Assembly (NCBI RefSeq): GCF_002305875.1
Contig: NZ_CP022098.1
Location: 4,526,001-4,590,000 of the forward strand
Length of the DNA stretch: 64,000 nucleotides
Source: Cystobacter fuscus
GTDB taxonomy: Bacteria > Myxococcota > Myxococcia > Myxococcales > Myxococcaceae
Direction: 5' to 3'
Position numbers and translations under genes: made by a program
Part shown: positions 56,431 through 64,000 of the stretch, piece after piece
How positions within the stretch are numbered: position 1 is the first letter of the stretch
Layout: each line of letters begins with the position of its first letter
Notes under the pieces: generated by a model
Told to the model about the DNA's origin: nothing
The model's database searches: none
What the model saw: only the letters and a program-made list of their open reading frames with translations

Positions 56431-56721
56431 GTCGGTTCCCCGGGTTCACGTTCCTACCGGGACTACTCTAATCAGCCGGCTCCCCTCGGATGCAAGGCGC
56501 CAGGCACGCCCAGGGCCGCCCGACTCTGGAGCGCCGGGCCCCCCGGTGCGCTCCGGGGCTGCCCCTCGCGGTTCGAAGCCCCGGACCACGGGGGAGCGGC
56601 CCTCCTCTTCCTCGCCCTGCTTCTCAGTCAGGGAGGGCGAACGCATGCCTCGTCTCGCGAGTCGACGAACCCGCAGGGGAGTGCGGATCTTGCGAGAAGC
56701 CCGCTCGGAGGCGAATCCATC

Positions 56722-57255
56722 ATGAGAATCCTGGTCAGCTATGGTTCCAAGCGGGGGGGCACGGCCGAGATCGCGGGCATCATCGCGCGGACACTCGCCG
56801 CGCGAGGTTTCCAGGTCGATCTGCACCCGGCCTCCGAGGTCGAGTTCGTCGATGGGTACGATGCCGTCGTGGTGGGGGGCGCGCTCTACATGTCGCGCTG
56901 GCATCGCGATGCGAGTCGCTTCGTCAAGCAGCACACCCAGGCGCTGCGGGCCCGGCCGGTCTGGCTCTTCAGCAGCGGGCCGCTCGATGACTCGGCCACC
57001 TGGAACGAGGTGCCGCCGGTGGCTCAGGTCCAGCGGTTGATGGCGCGCATCGGAGCGCAAGGCCATATCACCTTCGGAGGGCGCCTGCTGCCCGACGCCA
57101 AGGGCTTCATCGCGAGCAAGATGGCCAGTTCGTTGGCGGGCGACTGGCGCGACCCGCGCATCATCCGGGCCTGGGCGGAGGGGATGGCGGATGCGCTGCT
57201 CACCTTCGAGCGGACTCCGTCCCGCGCCGCCGAGGACACGCCGGCCTGGCCGTAG
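56722..57255 (+). CDS. Flavodoxin-domain protein
   Basis: This 177-residue protein starts RILVSYGSKRGGTAEIAGII, where the first loop SYGSKRGGTAE binds the FMN phosphate. VVVGGALYMSRWHRDASRF and LFSSGPLDDS form the isoalloxazine loops, similar to HemG/flavodoxin-5 proteins. ATG 56722 is used because the preceding 396 open bases show no family sequence. It is preceded by 291 bases without a gene and is convergent with norR. A role in electron transfer or protoporphyrinogen oxidation is possible. Confidence 0.85.
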   Translation: MRILVSYGSKRGGTAEIAGIIARTLAARGFQVDLHPASEVEFVDGYDAVVVGGALYMSRWHRDASRFVKQHTQALRARPVWLFSSGPLDDSATWNEVPPVAQVQRLMARIGAQGHITFGGRLLPDAKGFIASKMASSLAGDWRDPRIIRAWAEGMADALLTFERTPSRAAEDTPAWP

Positions 57256-57283
57256 CCGGGCATATCGGGGAGTGACCGGCGCC

Positions 57284-58828
57284 CTAGACGATGCCCAGGC
57301 GCCGGGCCAGCCGCCGGAGGTTGGCGCGATCCATTCCCAGCTCGCGCGCCGCCGAGGCCCAGTTGCCCTGGTGCCGCTGGAGGCTCGTGTTGATCTGCTG
57401 TCGTTCGAAGCGCTCCACGGCCTCGCGCAGGTCCCCCACGGGTGTCGGCTCGGGTGGCGGTTCGGCCCGGGCCGGGGGAGGGGAGTCCCCATTGAGCGCG
57501 AAGTCCGTCGCCAACAGGGTGAGGATGCGGCTGTCATCCTGGCGCTGCCCATAGGCCTTGAGCGCGCTCCGTGCCACCAGATGCTCCAGCTCGCGCACGT
57601 TGCCGGGCCAGGAGTAGGCCAGCAGGGCGGCCTCGGCATCGTCGCTCAGGCGCAGGCTGCGCAGTCCCAGGCGCGAGCGGTTCTGCTCGAGGAAATAGCC
57701 GGTCAGCAGCAGCACGTCGTTGCCCCGCTCGCGCAGGGCCGGCACATGCAACGGAAACACGCTGAGCCGGTGGTAGAGGTCGGCGCGATAGCGCCCCTGG
57801 CGCATCTCCTCGGCCAGGTCCCGGTTGGTGGCGGCGATCAGCCGCACGTCGATGCGGTGCTCCCGGTCCGAGCCCAGGCGCTGCAACTGCCCGCTCTGCA
57901 GCACGCGTAGCAGCTTGGCCTGTACCGTCAGCGGCAGCTCGCCCACCTCGTCCAGCAGCAGGGTGCCACCGTCGGCCAGCTCGAACTTGCCCCGCCGGTC
58001 GCTGACCGCTCCGGAGAAGGCGCCCACCACATGGCCGAACAGCTCGCTCTCCACCAGCGTCTCGGGCAGGGCCGCGCAGTTGAGGCTGATGAGCGGCCGG
58101 TGCGCCCGGGGGGACGCCGCGTGGACGGCCTGCGCCACCAGCTCCTTGCCCACCCCCGTCTCGCCACTGATCAGCACGCTCAGCGGACTGGCTCCCACCA
58201 GCGCGATGTCCTCCATGAGCTTGAGGAAGGACGGGCTCTGTCCAATCAACGAGTGCGGACGCTCCCCGGCGGCCAGACGGTAGCTCTCCGCCCGCTGGAA
58301 CTCGCCCTCGGCCCGCATCACGAGCCGCTCGATGCGCTGGGCCACGCGAACGGTGGCCGCCGCCAGACTGGCGAACGCCTGCAGGGACGCCAGATCCACG
58401 GGCGCCAGCCTTCCGGGTGACAGTGCGTCCACGGTCAGCAGGCCCCAGACGTGTCCATCCACGAGCAAGGGACAGCCCAGGCAGTCATGCACCTGGAGAT
58501 CGCCTCTGGCCCCCTGCACCAGGCCATCGTAGGGATCCGGCAAGGGGCTGTCGGCGGGAAACCGGGTGGGAGTCGCGCTCGCGAGCAGGACCTGGAAGCG
58601 TGGATGCTCGCTCACCCGGAAGCGTCGCCCCAGGGTGTCCTCGGAGAGGCCATTGACCGACAGCGGTACCAACCACTCCCCCTCCAGGCGCAGCAGCGCG
58701 ACCGCGTCGCAGGGCATCAGCACCCGCAACGCCTGCAGCAGCCGCCGGTAGCGCTCGCGCTCGGGCAGCTCCCGTGACAGGTCATCCACCAGGGGGATCA
58801 ACGCGTGGAGCAGGGGATTGGGAGTCAT
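57284..58828 (-). CDS. norR: NorR, NO-responsive sigma-54 activator
   Basis: This 514-residue bacterial enhancer-binding protein has an N-terminal GAF domain (about 20-165, iron/NO sensor). The AAA+ domain has Walker A GETGVGKE, the sigma-54 loop as GAFSGA (usually GAFTGA), and LLDEVGELPL. The C-terminal Fis-type HTH ends ASAARELGMDRANLRRLARR. It diverges from the flavohemoglobin gene. Three 11-bp NorR-type sites lie between them, one over its own start codon, which predicts autorepression plus activation of hmp. ATG 58828 is the natural start; the frame is open upstream through the divergent gene. Confidence 0.93.
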   Translation of the reverse strand: MTPNPLLHALIPLVDDLSRELPERERYRRLLQALRVLMPCDAVALLRLEGEWLVPLSVNGLSEDTLGRRFRVSEHPRFQVLLASATPTRFPADSPLPDPYDGLVQGARGDLQVHDCLGCPLLVDGHVWGLLTVDALSPGRLAPVDLASLQAFASLAAATVRVAQRIERLVMRAEGEFQRAESYRLAAGERPHSLIGQSPSFLKLMEDIALVGASPLSVLISGETGVGKELVAQAVHAASPRAHRPLISLNCAALPETLVESELFGHVVGAFSGAVSDRRGKFELADGGTLLLDEVGELPLTVQAKLLRVLQSGQLQRLGSDREHRIDVRLIAATNRDLAEEMRQGRYRADLYHRLSVFPLHVPALRERGNDVLLLTGYFLEQNRSRLGLRSLRLSDDAEAALLAYSWPGNVRELEHLVARSALKAYGQRQDDSRILTLLATDFALNGDSPPPARAEPPPEPTPVGDLREAVERFERQQINTSLQRHQGNWASAARELGMDRANLRRLARRLGIV

Positions 58829-58878
58829 TTCGACCACCGGAAGTCGATTCGACTCCGCGTCCCCCAGGTCGAAATGAC
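58824..58878 (+). promoter_or_regulatory. Three NorR-type enhancer sites
   Basis: Three 11-bp dyads lie at 58824-58834 (GTCATTTCGAC), 58843-58853 (GTCGATTCGAC) and 58868-58878 (GTCGAAATGAC). The first and third are exact reverse complements of each other. Known NorR enhancers are triplicated GT-N7-AC sites; all three here fit that form. The first overlaps the norR start codon. Confidence 0.8.
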
Positions 58879-58918
58879 CTGGGCCCATCCCAACCCCTTG
58901 ATTTCCTGGTGTCCGGAA

Positions 58919-58936
58919 GTCGGCATGGAAGCTGCT
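58919..58936 (+). promoter_or_regulatory. Sigma-54 (-24/-12) promoter of hmp
   Basis: TCGGCATGGAAGCTGCT has GG and GC exactly 12 bases apart (58922 and 58934), matching TGGCAC-N5-TTGC. It lies 40 bases after the last NorR-type site and 78 bases before hmp, as expected for NorR control. Confidence 0.75.
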
Positions 58937-59014
58937 CCTATCAAAGCACGACGTCCCGGTGGTGGAGGTTTTCCCCGCTACCCGTGCCGTGAACCCCAAT
59001 CCGGAGCCCATCCC

Positions 59015-60196
59015 ATGCTCAATGCTCAGCAACGCGCCATCGTCAAAGCCACCGTGCCGCTGTTGGAGACCGGTGGCGAAGCCCTGACCACGCACTTCTA
59101 TCGCATCATGCTCGGCGAATATCCCGAGGTGCGCCCGCTCTTCAATCAGGCCCACCAGGCCAGCGGTGCCCAGCCCCGAGCCCTGGCCAATGCCGTGCTG
59201 CGCTACGCCCGCCACATCGATGAGCTGGAGCAGCTCGGCGGGCTCATGAAGCAGATCATCAACAAGCATGTGGCCCTGCGGGTCCTGCCCGAGCACTACC
59301 CCATCGTGGGCACGTGCCTGCTGCGCGCCATCCGCGAGGTGCTCGGGGCACAGGTGGCGACGGACGAGGTGATCGCCGCGTGGGCCGCCGCCTACCAGCA
59401 ACTGGCCGATCTGCTCATCTCCAGCGAGGAGCGGGTCTACGAGGAGACGGCCCAGGCGCGCGGCGGCTGGCGCGGCGGGCGCGAGTTCCGGGTCATCCGC
59501 AAGGAGCAGGAGAGCGCGGAGATCATCTCCTTCTACCTGGCGCCCGCGGATGGTGGCCCGCTGATGGACTTCGTGCCGGGGCAGTACATCGGCATGCGGC
59601 TCGTCATCGACGGCGTCGAGATGCGCCGCAACTACTCGCTGTCGGCGGTGCCCAATGGCGAGTCCTACCGGATCAGCGTCAAGCGCGAGCCGAACGGCAA
59701 GGTGTCCAACCACCTGCATGATCGGGTGGGAGTGGGGGACTCGCTGGAGCTGTTCCCTCCCGCGGGCGAGTTCACCCTGAGCCCGAGCACCAAACCCCTG
59801 GTGCTCATCAGCGGTGGCGTGGGCATTACCCCGACGCTCGCCATGCTGACGGCGGCCCTGCCCCAGGGGCGGCCCATCCACTTCATCCACTGCGCGCGCA
59901 ACGCCGGGGTCCACGCCTTCCGCGAGTGGGTGGACGCGCAGGCCGGCAAGCATCCCCACCTGCGGCGCTTCTACTGCTACTCCCAGGTCACCGAGGGGGC
60001 GCCCCAGCCGGATGCCGTCGGACTGCTGGATCGCGAGCTGCTCGCGCGATGGCTGCCCGAGGCGCGGGACATCGATGTCTATTTCCTCGGCCCCAAGCCC
60101 TTCATGGCGGCCATCCAGCGCTCCTTGAGGGAGCTGGGCGTGCCCGAGCAGCAGTGCCACTACGAGTTCTTCGGCCCGGCGGCGTCGCTGGCGTAG
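59015..60196 (+). CDS. hmp: Flavohemoglobin, nitric oxide dioxygenase
   Basis: This 393-residue protein converts NO and O2 to nitrate using NAD(P)H. The globin domain (about 1-140) has the distal HFYRIML region and proximal His in INKHVALRVLPEHYPIVG. The FAD domain has MRRNYSLSAVPNGE. The NAD domain has LISGGVGITPTLAM and YFLGPKPFM, ending with CHYEFFGP. ATG 59015 follows a GGAG RBS. Divergent norR and the intervening sites show NO-induced, sigma-54-dependent expression. Confidence 0.95.
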   Translation: MLNAQQRAIVKATVPLLETGGEALTTHFYRIMLGEYPEVRPLFNQAHQASGAQPRALANAVLRYARHIDELEQLGGLMKQIINKHVALRVLPEHYPIVGTCLLRAIREVLGAQVATDEVIAAWAAAYQQLADLLISSEERVYEETAQARGGWRGGREFRVIRKEQESAEIISFYLAPADGGPLMDFVPGQYIGMRLVIDGVEMRRNYSLSAVPNGESYRISVKREPNGKVSNHLHDRVGVGDSLELFPPAGEFTLSPSTKPLVLISGGVGITPTLAMLTAALPQGRPIHFIHCARNAGVHAFREWVDAQAGKHPHLRRFYCYSQVTEGAPQPDAVGLLDRELLARWLPEARDIDVYFLGPKPFMAAIQRSLRELGVPEQQCHYEFFGPAASLA

Positions 60197-60286
60197 CACT
60201 CCGGGTCGTCGAGCCGGGCTACCCTTCTTTGTCGGTGAGCGTTTCCCGCGTTTTCCGAGGGAAGGGTCGCCCGTATCATCCGCCGC

Positions 60287-61189
60287 ATGAATACCGGTGT
60301 CCTTCCTCCCGAGCGGCGGTCCTCCCTGCGCCTGGGCGATGGCCGCGTCCTCGCGTGGTCCGAATGGGGACCCCCCGAGGGTCTCCCCGTGCTGTTCTGC
60401 ACGGGAGCCGCCATGAGCGGCTCACTCGGCTTCGGCGCGAACCATCTCGCGGAGCTCGGCTCGAGGCTCATCGCCATCGACCGGCCCGGCCTCGGCGCGT
60501 CCGACGCGCATCCCGGCAAGACCCTGGCCTCCTGGGTGGAGGACACGCGGCAGCTCCTCTTGGCGCTGGGCTCGCTGCGGGACGTCACCGCCGTGGGTTT
60601 CTCCCAGGGCGCGCCGTTCGCGCTGGCCCTCGCGGGCCGGGAGTTCGTGAAGGCCGTGGCGATCGTGTCCGGACAGGATGACCTGGCCTGGCCGGCCCTG
60701 GCTCCCAGGCTGCACCCCGACGTGGCCGCGATGGTGCGTGCCGCGCGGGGGGATCCCCAGGGCTTCGAGCAGTCCTTCGCGGAGATGGCCACGGCGGACG
60801 GACTGTGGCAGCTCATCCTCGGAATGAGTGGCGAGCGCGATCGGGCGCTCTACCTGAGCGAGCCCTTCGGCGCGGCGTATCAGCGCTGCCTGCGGGAGGG
60901 CTTCTCCCAGGGCGCGCGCGGGTACGCGAGGGATCTCGTCAACGCGCTGGGCCCCTGGCTGGTGGAGCCGGAGCGCATCTCCGTCAAGGTGGACCTCTGG
61001 TACGGCGGCCTGGACACGAGCACGGTCCACTCGCCCGACTTCGGCGCCACCCTGGCCGCCCGCCTGCCGAACGCGACCCTCACGGTGGATCCCCACGCGG
61101 GCGGATCAATCCTTTGGACGAGGGCCCGGGACATCCTCGCGAGGCTCGAGAGCCACGTTTCGGGGAGCGCAGCGAGCGCGGGGCGTTAG
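60287..61189 (+). CDS. Alpha/beta hydrolase
   Basis: This 300-residue enzyme has an alpha/beta hydrolase core: oxyanion region FCTGAAMSGS, DRPGLGASD after strand 4, and the nucleophile elbow GFSQGA (Ser). An acid is likely in WYGGLDTSTVH, and the base His in VDPHAGGSILW. The N terminus (LRLGDGRVLAWSEWGPP) is typical of proline iminopeptidase-like and epoxide hydrolase-like members. The substrate cannot be told. It stands alone on the plus strand 90 bases after hmp, with no clear link to NO defence. Confidence 0.88.
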   Translation: MNTGVLPPERRSSLRLGDGRVLAWSEWGPPEGLPVLFCTGAAMSGSLGFGANHLAELGSRLIAIDRPGLGASDAHPGKTLASWVEDTRQLLLALGSLRDVTAVGFSQGAPFALALAGREFVKAVAIVSGQDDLAWPALAPRLHPDVAAMVRAARGDPQGFEQSFAEMATADGLWQLILGMSGERDRALYLSEPFGAAYQRCLREGFSQGARGYARDLVNALGPWLVEPERISVKVDLWYGGLDTSTVHSPDFGATLAARLPNATLTVDPHAGGSILWTRARDILARLESHVSGSAASAGR

Positions 61190-61324
61190 GCCGCGAAGCG
61201 GATGTGTGTCTGGTTACCTTCCAGGCAGCATCCGGCGGACCACTGGTTGACCCGCGTGAGGCGCCCAACCGTTGGCGTGAACACGCGGGGAGCCCGCTCC
61301 GGGCCCCCATGAGGAGGAGCGGAC

Positions 61325-61753
61325 ATGGCGAGGTTGATCCGTGAAGTGATGACGCGCAACGTGGAGGTCATCAGTCCGAACGACACCGTGCGCGAGGCGG
61401 CCCGGAAGATGCGCGACCTGGATGTGGGGCCCATTCCCATCTGTGACGGCAAGCGGGTGCAGGGGATGATCACCGACCGCGACATCGTGGTGCGCGCCAT
61501 CGCCGAGGACATGGATCCGGCCCGGACGCCCGTGTCCGCCATCATGTCCAAGGGGATCCAATACTGCTTCGAGGACGATCAAGCCGAGGACGTGCTCGAG
61601 CGCATGGAGGAGTTGCAGTTGCGCCGCTTCATCGTGGTGGATCGCGACAAGAAGCTCGTGGGCATCGTGGCGCTGGGCGACCTGGCGGGTGAGGAGAGTG
61701 GACGCCGCGTGGGCAAGGCACTCGAGGGCATCTCCGAGCCCGCGAGCCACTGA
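61325..61753 (+). CDS. Two-CBS-domain protein
   Basis: This 142-residue protein is one Bateman module: CBS1 (REVMTRNVEVISPNDTVREA to ITDRDIVVRAIAED) and CBS2 (VSAIMSKGIQYCFEDDQAED to GIVALGDLAGEE). Such proteins sense adenosine nucleotides or other ligands. A GAGGAG RBS precedes ATG 61325. It is not fused to any effector domain and its neighbours give no partner. Confidence 0.9.
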   Translation: MARLIREVMTRNVEVISPNDTVREAARKMRDLDVGPIPICDGKRVQGMITDRDIVVRAIAEDMDPARTPVSAIMSKGIQYCFEDDQAEDVLERMEELQLRRFIVVDRDKKLVGIVALGDLAGEESGRRVGKALEGISEPASH

Positions 61754-61851
61754 GCCGCGGGACACCGGAGCCCGGGTGGACCGGGCTCCGGGGCGGTTCA
61801 TGGGGTGACGAGCCCGTAGGATGGAGCCTTACTCCATCTGGAGGGCGGCTC

Positions 61852-62412
61852 ATGGCACCTCGTCTGATCGGCGTACTCTTGCTGTTGGTCCTACTGTCCG
61901 CGTGTAGCGCCACACGCGTCGTGCGCCTCGACATGGGCCGAGGCCAGACTGTCGTTCCCCTGGATGGGCAGCCCCCGGCTTCTCAATGGGCCGAGGTGGA
62001 TGCTCGAGTGACCCGGGAGTACCTGCGGTTCTGCGAGGCCATCGGGAAGCCTGGAGATTGCCGGGGGGTGCTGATGAACAGCCCTCTCCTCAGCGGGGAT
62101 AGCCGCTACGCCCTCGCCATGTCCTTCGCCATCGATGCCGTCATTCCCGAGATGATGGAGGCGTTCAAGGACATGGCCGATCCCGAGGCGATCAAGGCCT
62201 CCATCCTCTGGACGATGACCCTCTACGCTTCGATGTGGATGGCACCCGAACCCGTGTTCTCCAAGGGGATCGCGACGGTCGTGACGGCCAGTTTCATTTG
62301 TTACATCGGAGTGGATACGTTCTGGACGCTCATCCAGGGCTGGAGACGTTTGGCGAAGCTTCTCTCGACCGAGGGCACCTCACTCAACAAGTTGGTGACC
62401 CGGAGCCAGTGA
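61852..62412 (+). CDS. SitA-like lipoprotein with its toxin domain deleted
   Basis: This 186-residue protein starts with a good lipoprotein signal (LIGVLLLLVLLSAC) and the SitA-type TRVVRLDMGRGQTVV. Hydrophobic segments follow (AIKASILWTMTLYASMWM; IATVVTASFICYIGVDTFW) that align with the AHH toxin at 23.4-24.8 kb. After GWRRLAK it jumps to LSTEGTSLNKLVTRSQ. That tail aligns with the very last residues of the AHH toxin (LLTAGSPLRSYIVK). About 200 residues including the nuclease core are therefore missing, with the frame kept. A GGAGGG RBS precedes ATG 61852. It may be exchanged harmlessly or be inert. The stop overlaps the immunity start. Confidence 0.75.
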   Translation: MAPRLIGVLLLLVLLSACSATRVVRLDMGRGQTVVPLDGQPPASQWAEVDARVTREYLRFCEAIGKPGDCRGVLMNSPLLSGDSRYALAMSFAIDAVIPEMMEAFKDMADPEAIKASILWTMTLYASMWMAPEPVFSKGIATVVTASFICYIGVDTFWTLIQGWRRLAKLLSTEGTSLNKLVTRSQ

Positions 62413-62996
62413 TGGAGACGACTCGCATTCCGAAGAAGTATTTCAAGCTGTCTCAGGAGGTTGATGGCTCTGGAGGCTGGGATCTTGGCAATCCCACGGA
62501 TCCACAGGGCCGAGAGGTGGATAACCCATGGAGCTTCAGAGAAGGCCTGCCGGTCGCGGACCCGGGACGATTGACGCTTCCCGTTGGTCGCCCGGGCAGG
62601 GCTCTCGACTTCACCCTCGCGGGCTTCAGCATCCCGGTCGTTCACGCCAGGGTGGCAGCCCTGTTCAGGGAATTGGCTCCCCGTGATGTTCAGCTTCTTC
62701 CGGTGGACATCCCAGGGCAGCCAGACCCGTTCTGCATCCTCGTTGCCACACGGCTCATCCAGTGCATCGATGACCAGGCCTCCGAGGAGGTGGAGTATTG
62801 GATGCCGGAGGATGGGCGGCCCGAGAAGGTCGGACAGTATCGGGACGTGTCCGGCATGCGCATCGATCCCTCGAAGATTGGTGACGCCCAGGTGTTTCGC
62901 ACCTGGGGGTGGACCATCGCGCTCATCGTCTCCGAGGAACTCAAGGAGGCCTTGGAGCGGATGGGCGCCACGGGGGCGAAGTTCAAGGAGGTTTGA
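62412..62996 (+). CDS. Imm11-like immunity protein
   Basis: This 194-residue cytoplasmic protein starts at ATG 62412, overlapping the lipoprotein stop (TGATG). It is homologous to the first half of the immunity protein at 24808: VAALFRELAPRDVQLLPVDI matches VANVFRTLAPDDVQLFSVTV, and the C-terminal ALIVSEELKEALERMG is nearly identical. The Imm11/DUF1629 family neutralises diverse polymorphic toxins. It is full length though its toxin partner has lost the nuclease core, so it may protect against the ancestral toxin delivered by relatives. Confidence 0.8.
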   Translation: METTRIPKKYFKLSQEVDGSGGWDLGNPTDPQGREVDNPWSFREGLPVADPGRLTLPVGRPGRALDFTLAGFSIPVVHARVAALFRELAPRDVQLLPVDIPGQPDPFCILVATRLIQCIDDQASEEVEYWMPEDGRPEKVGQYRDVSGMRIDPSKIGDAQVFRTWGWTIALIVSEELKEALERMGATGAKFKEV

Positions 62997-63043
62997 CCCG
63001 CGGTCATTGGACTCCTTGCCTTCGCCCTCCGTTCACCCACGGC

Positions 63044-63739
63044 TCAGCCCAGATCGAACAGCAGGGCCTCGAGCGGCTCGGTGGCGGAGAGTTCCAGCCG
63101 AGACTCCTCGGACACGGCCACGCCGTCACCGGCCTTGAGCGTCACGCCGTTGAGCGTGCCCGCGCCGCGCGCCACCTGCAGCCACGCGTGCCTCCCCGGC
63201 GCCAGGGTGTACTCCGTCTTCTCTCCCCGGCCCAGCACGGTGCTGTACAGCCGCAGATCCTGGTGCACCTTCAACGAGCTGTCCTGTCCCTCGGGGGATA
63301 CCACCAGCCGGAAGCGGCCCTGGCGCTCCGTGAGTGGGAACTCCTTCTGCTCGTAGCCGGGCGTCAGCCCCTTGCGCTCCGGGAGGATCCAGATCTGCAG
63401 GAGGTGCACCTCCTCGTCCGAGTTGTTCATCTCGCTGTGCAGCACGCCCGTGCCCGCCGTCATCCGTTGCATCTCTCCCGCGCGCAGCACGCCCACCGAG
63501 CCCAGGCTGTCACGGTGCTCCAACTGCCCGCTGAGCACGTAGGTAATGATTTCCATGTCCCGGTGGGGGTGCGCGCCGAAGCCGCTGTGCGCGGCCACCC
63601 GGTCCTCGTTGATGACGCGCAGGGAGCGAAAGCCCATGGCGGACGGGTCGAAGTAGTCCCCGAACGAGAAGGTGTGGTGGGAGTCCAACCATCCGTGGTT
63701 CGCATGGCCGCGCGCTTCTGAATTCCGAACGATGATCAT
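63044..63739 (-). CDS. Pirin family protein (bicupin, YhaK-like)
   Basis: This 231-residue protein starts IIVRNSEARGHANHGWLDSH and has the pirin metal site: HTFSFGDYF, GFGAHPHRDMEIITYVL and a later Glu in HSEMNNSDEE. The second cupin half (about 130-231) is less conserved. Members include quercetin 2,3-dioxygenases and redox-sensing co-regulators. I chose ATG 63739, where homology begins. A LysR gene lies upstream on the same strand. Confidence 0.9.
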   Translation of the reverse strand: MIIVRNSEARGHANHGWLDSHHTFSFGDYFDPSAMGFRSLRVINEDRVAAHSGFGAHPHRDMEIITYVLSGQLEHRDSLGSVGVLRAGEMQRMTAGTGVLHSEMNNSDEEVHLLQIWILPERKGLTPGYEQKEFPLTERQGRFRLVVSPEGQDSSLKVHQDLRLYSTVLGRGEKTEYTLAPGRHAWLQVARGAGTLNGVTLKAGDGVAVSEESRLELSATEPLEALLFDLG

Positions 63740-63817
63740 GATGCCGTGTCTCCTTCGCCAGACATCATGCGAGTGGGACCCGGCCCGCGCCAGACGTGCT
63801 CCCCGGGACACACTGTC

Positions 63818-64000
63818 CTATCCACGGGACATCGGATTCCAGGTCGCGGCCCAGCGCTCGCGCGCGAGCTCCACGAAGGCCATCACCTTGGGCGCATGGT
63901 GGCGGCTGCTGGGATAGACGGCATGCACGGGTGTCTCGGCGGCGGTCCAGTCGGGCAGCAGGTGTTGCAGACGTCCGCTCGTTACGTCCTCGGCGCAGGA
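63818..64000 (-). CDS. LysR-family regulator, C-terminal end (partial)
   Basis: Sixty codons run from the window edge to TAG: EDVTSGRLQHLLPDWTAAET, PVHAVYPSSRHHAPKVMAFV, then ELARERWAATW. This is the standard end of a LysR effector domain (xLVxVLPxW, then YPxxRxxxPKVRAFVD). The start and HTH lie outside the window. Its target may be the pirin gene 78 bases downstream, although LysR genes are usually divergent from their targets. Confidence 0.85.
   Translation of the reverse strand, partial: SCAEDVTSGRLQHLLPDWTAAETPVHAVYPSSRHHAPKVMAFVELARERWAATWNPMSRG

Overview
This window reads as chromosomal DNA of a myxobacterium, most likely suborder Cystobacterineae (Archangium, Cystobacter or Melittangium type). 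It is GC-rich throughout. It carries a Ser/Thr kinase gene, PilZ, FtsH/HtrA/GrpE genes and several lipoprotein-toxin/immunity pairs of the kind used in myxobacterial outer-membrane exchange (SitA/SitI). Family assignments come from motifs read by eye; no database search was possible.

Layout. 1-977: end of a probable toxin gene and an internally duplicated immunity-type gene. 1174-18021: mostly housekeeping and regulation. This covers a secreted protein, a NarL-type two-component pair, a GH18 chitinase, two cytochrome c maturation genes, an XRE regulator diverging from an atypical kinase, a Nudix enzyme, a lipoprotein, ftsH, a small sigma-region-1.1-like protein, grpE, htrA, a secreted protein, PilZ and a long glutamate dehydrogenase. 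18319-18394 is tRNA-Thr(CGT) with promoter and terminator. Just downstream begins an accessory stretch: a cyclophilin-like, double-ABM and aldo/keto reductase operon with gene debris upstream, a divergent LysR gene, and a LysR gene fused to the tail of a short-chain dehydrogenase.

23379-26073 is a SitA-like AHH nuclease lipoprotein with a double (Imm11 + SUFU-like) immunity protein. 26449-50638 is a co-directional run of eight genes (about 24 kb): rhodanese-like, transglutaminase-like, three giant or repetitive secreted proteins, a Sec-exported RHS/Hint toxin, its probable immunity protein, and a 1954-residue FN3/PKD repeat protein. The tight spacing suggests one surface or contact-dependent antagonism system. 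50804-54043 is a minus-strand operon: DoxX, polysaccharide deacetylase, an N-terminally truncated DUF2380 toxin and its immunity gene. 55138-60196 holds stress functions: a triple universal stress protein, a flavodoxin, and a NorR/flavohemoglobin pair with three NorR-type sites and a sigma-54 promoter. 60287-64000 holds a hydrolase, a CBS protein, a third Sit-like locus whose toxin domain has been deleted while its immunity gene is intact, a pirin and the end of a LysR gene.

The main theme is competition and kin-discrimination cargo in several states of decay. Three Sit-like loci each carry a different lesion in the toxin gene while the immunity gene stays open, beside a large apparently intact RHS export operon.
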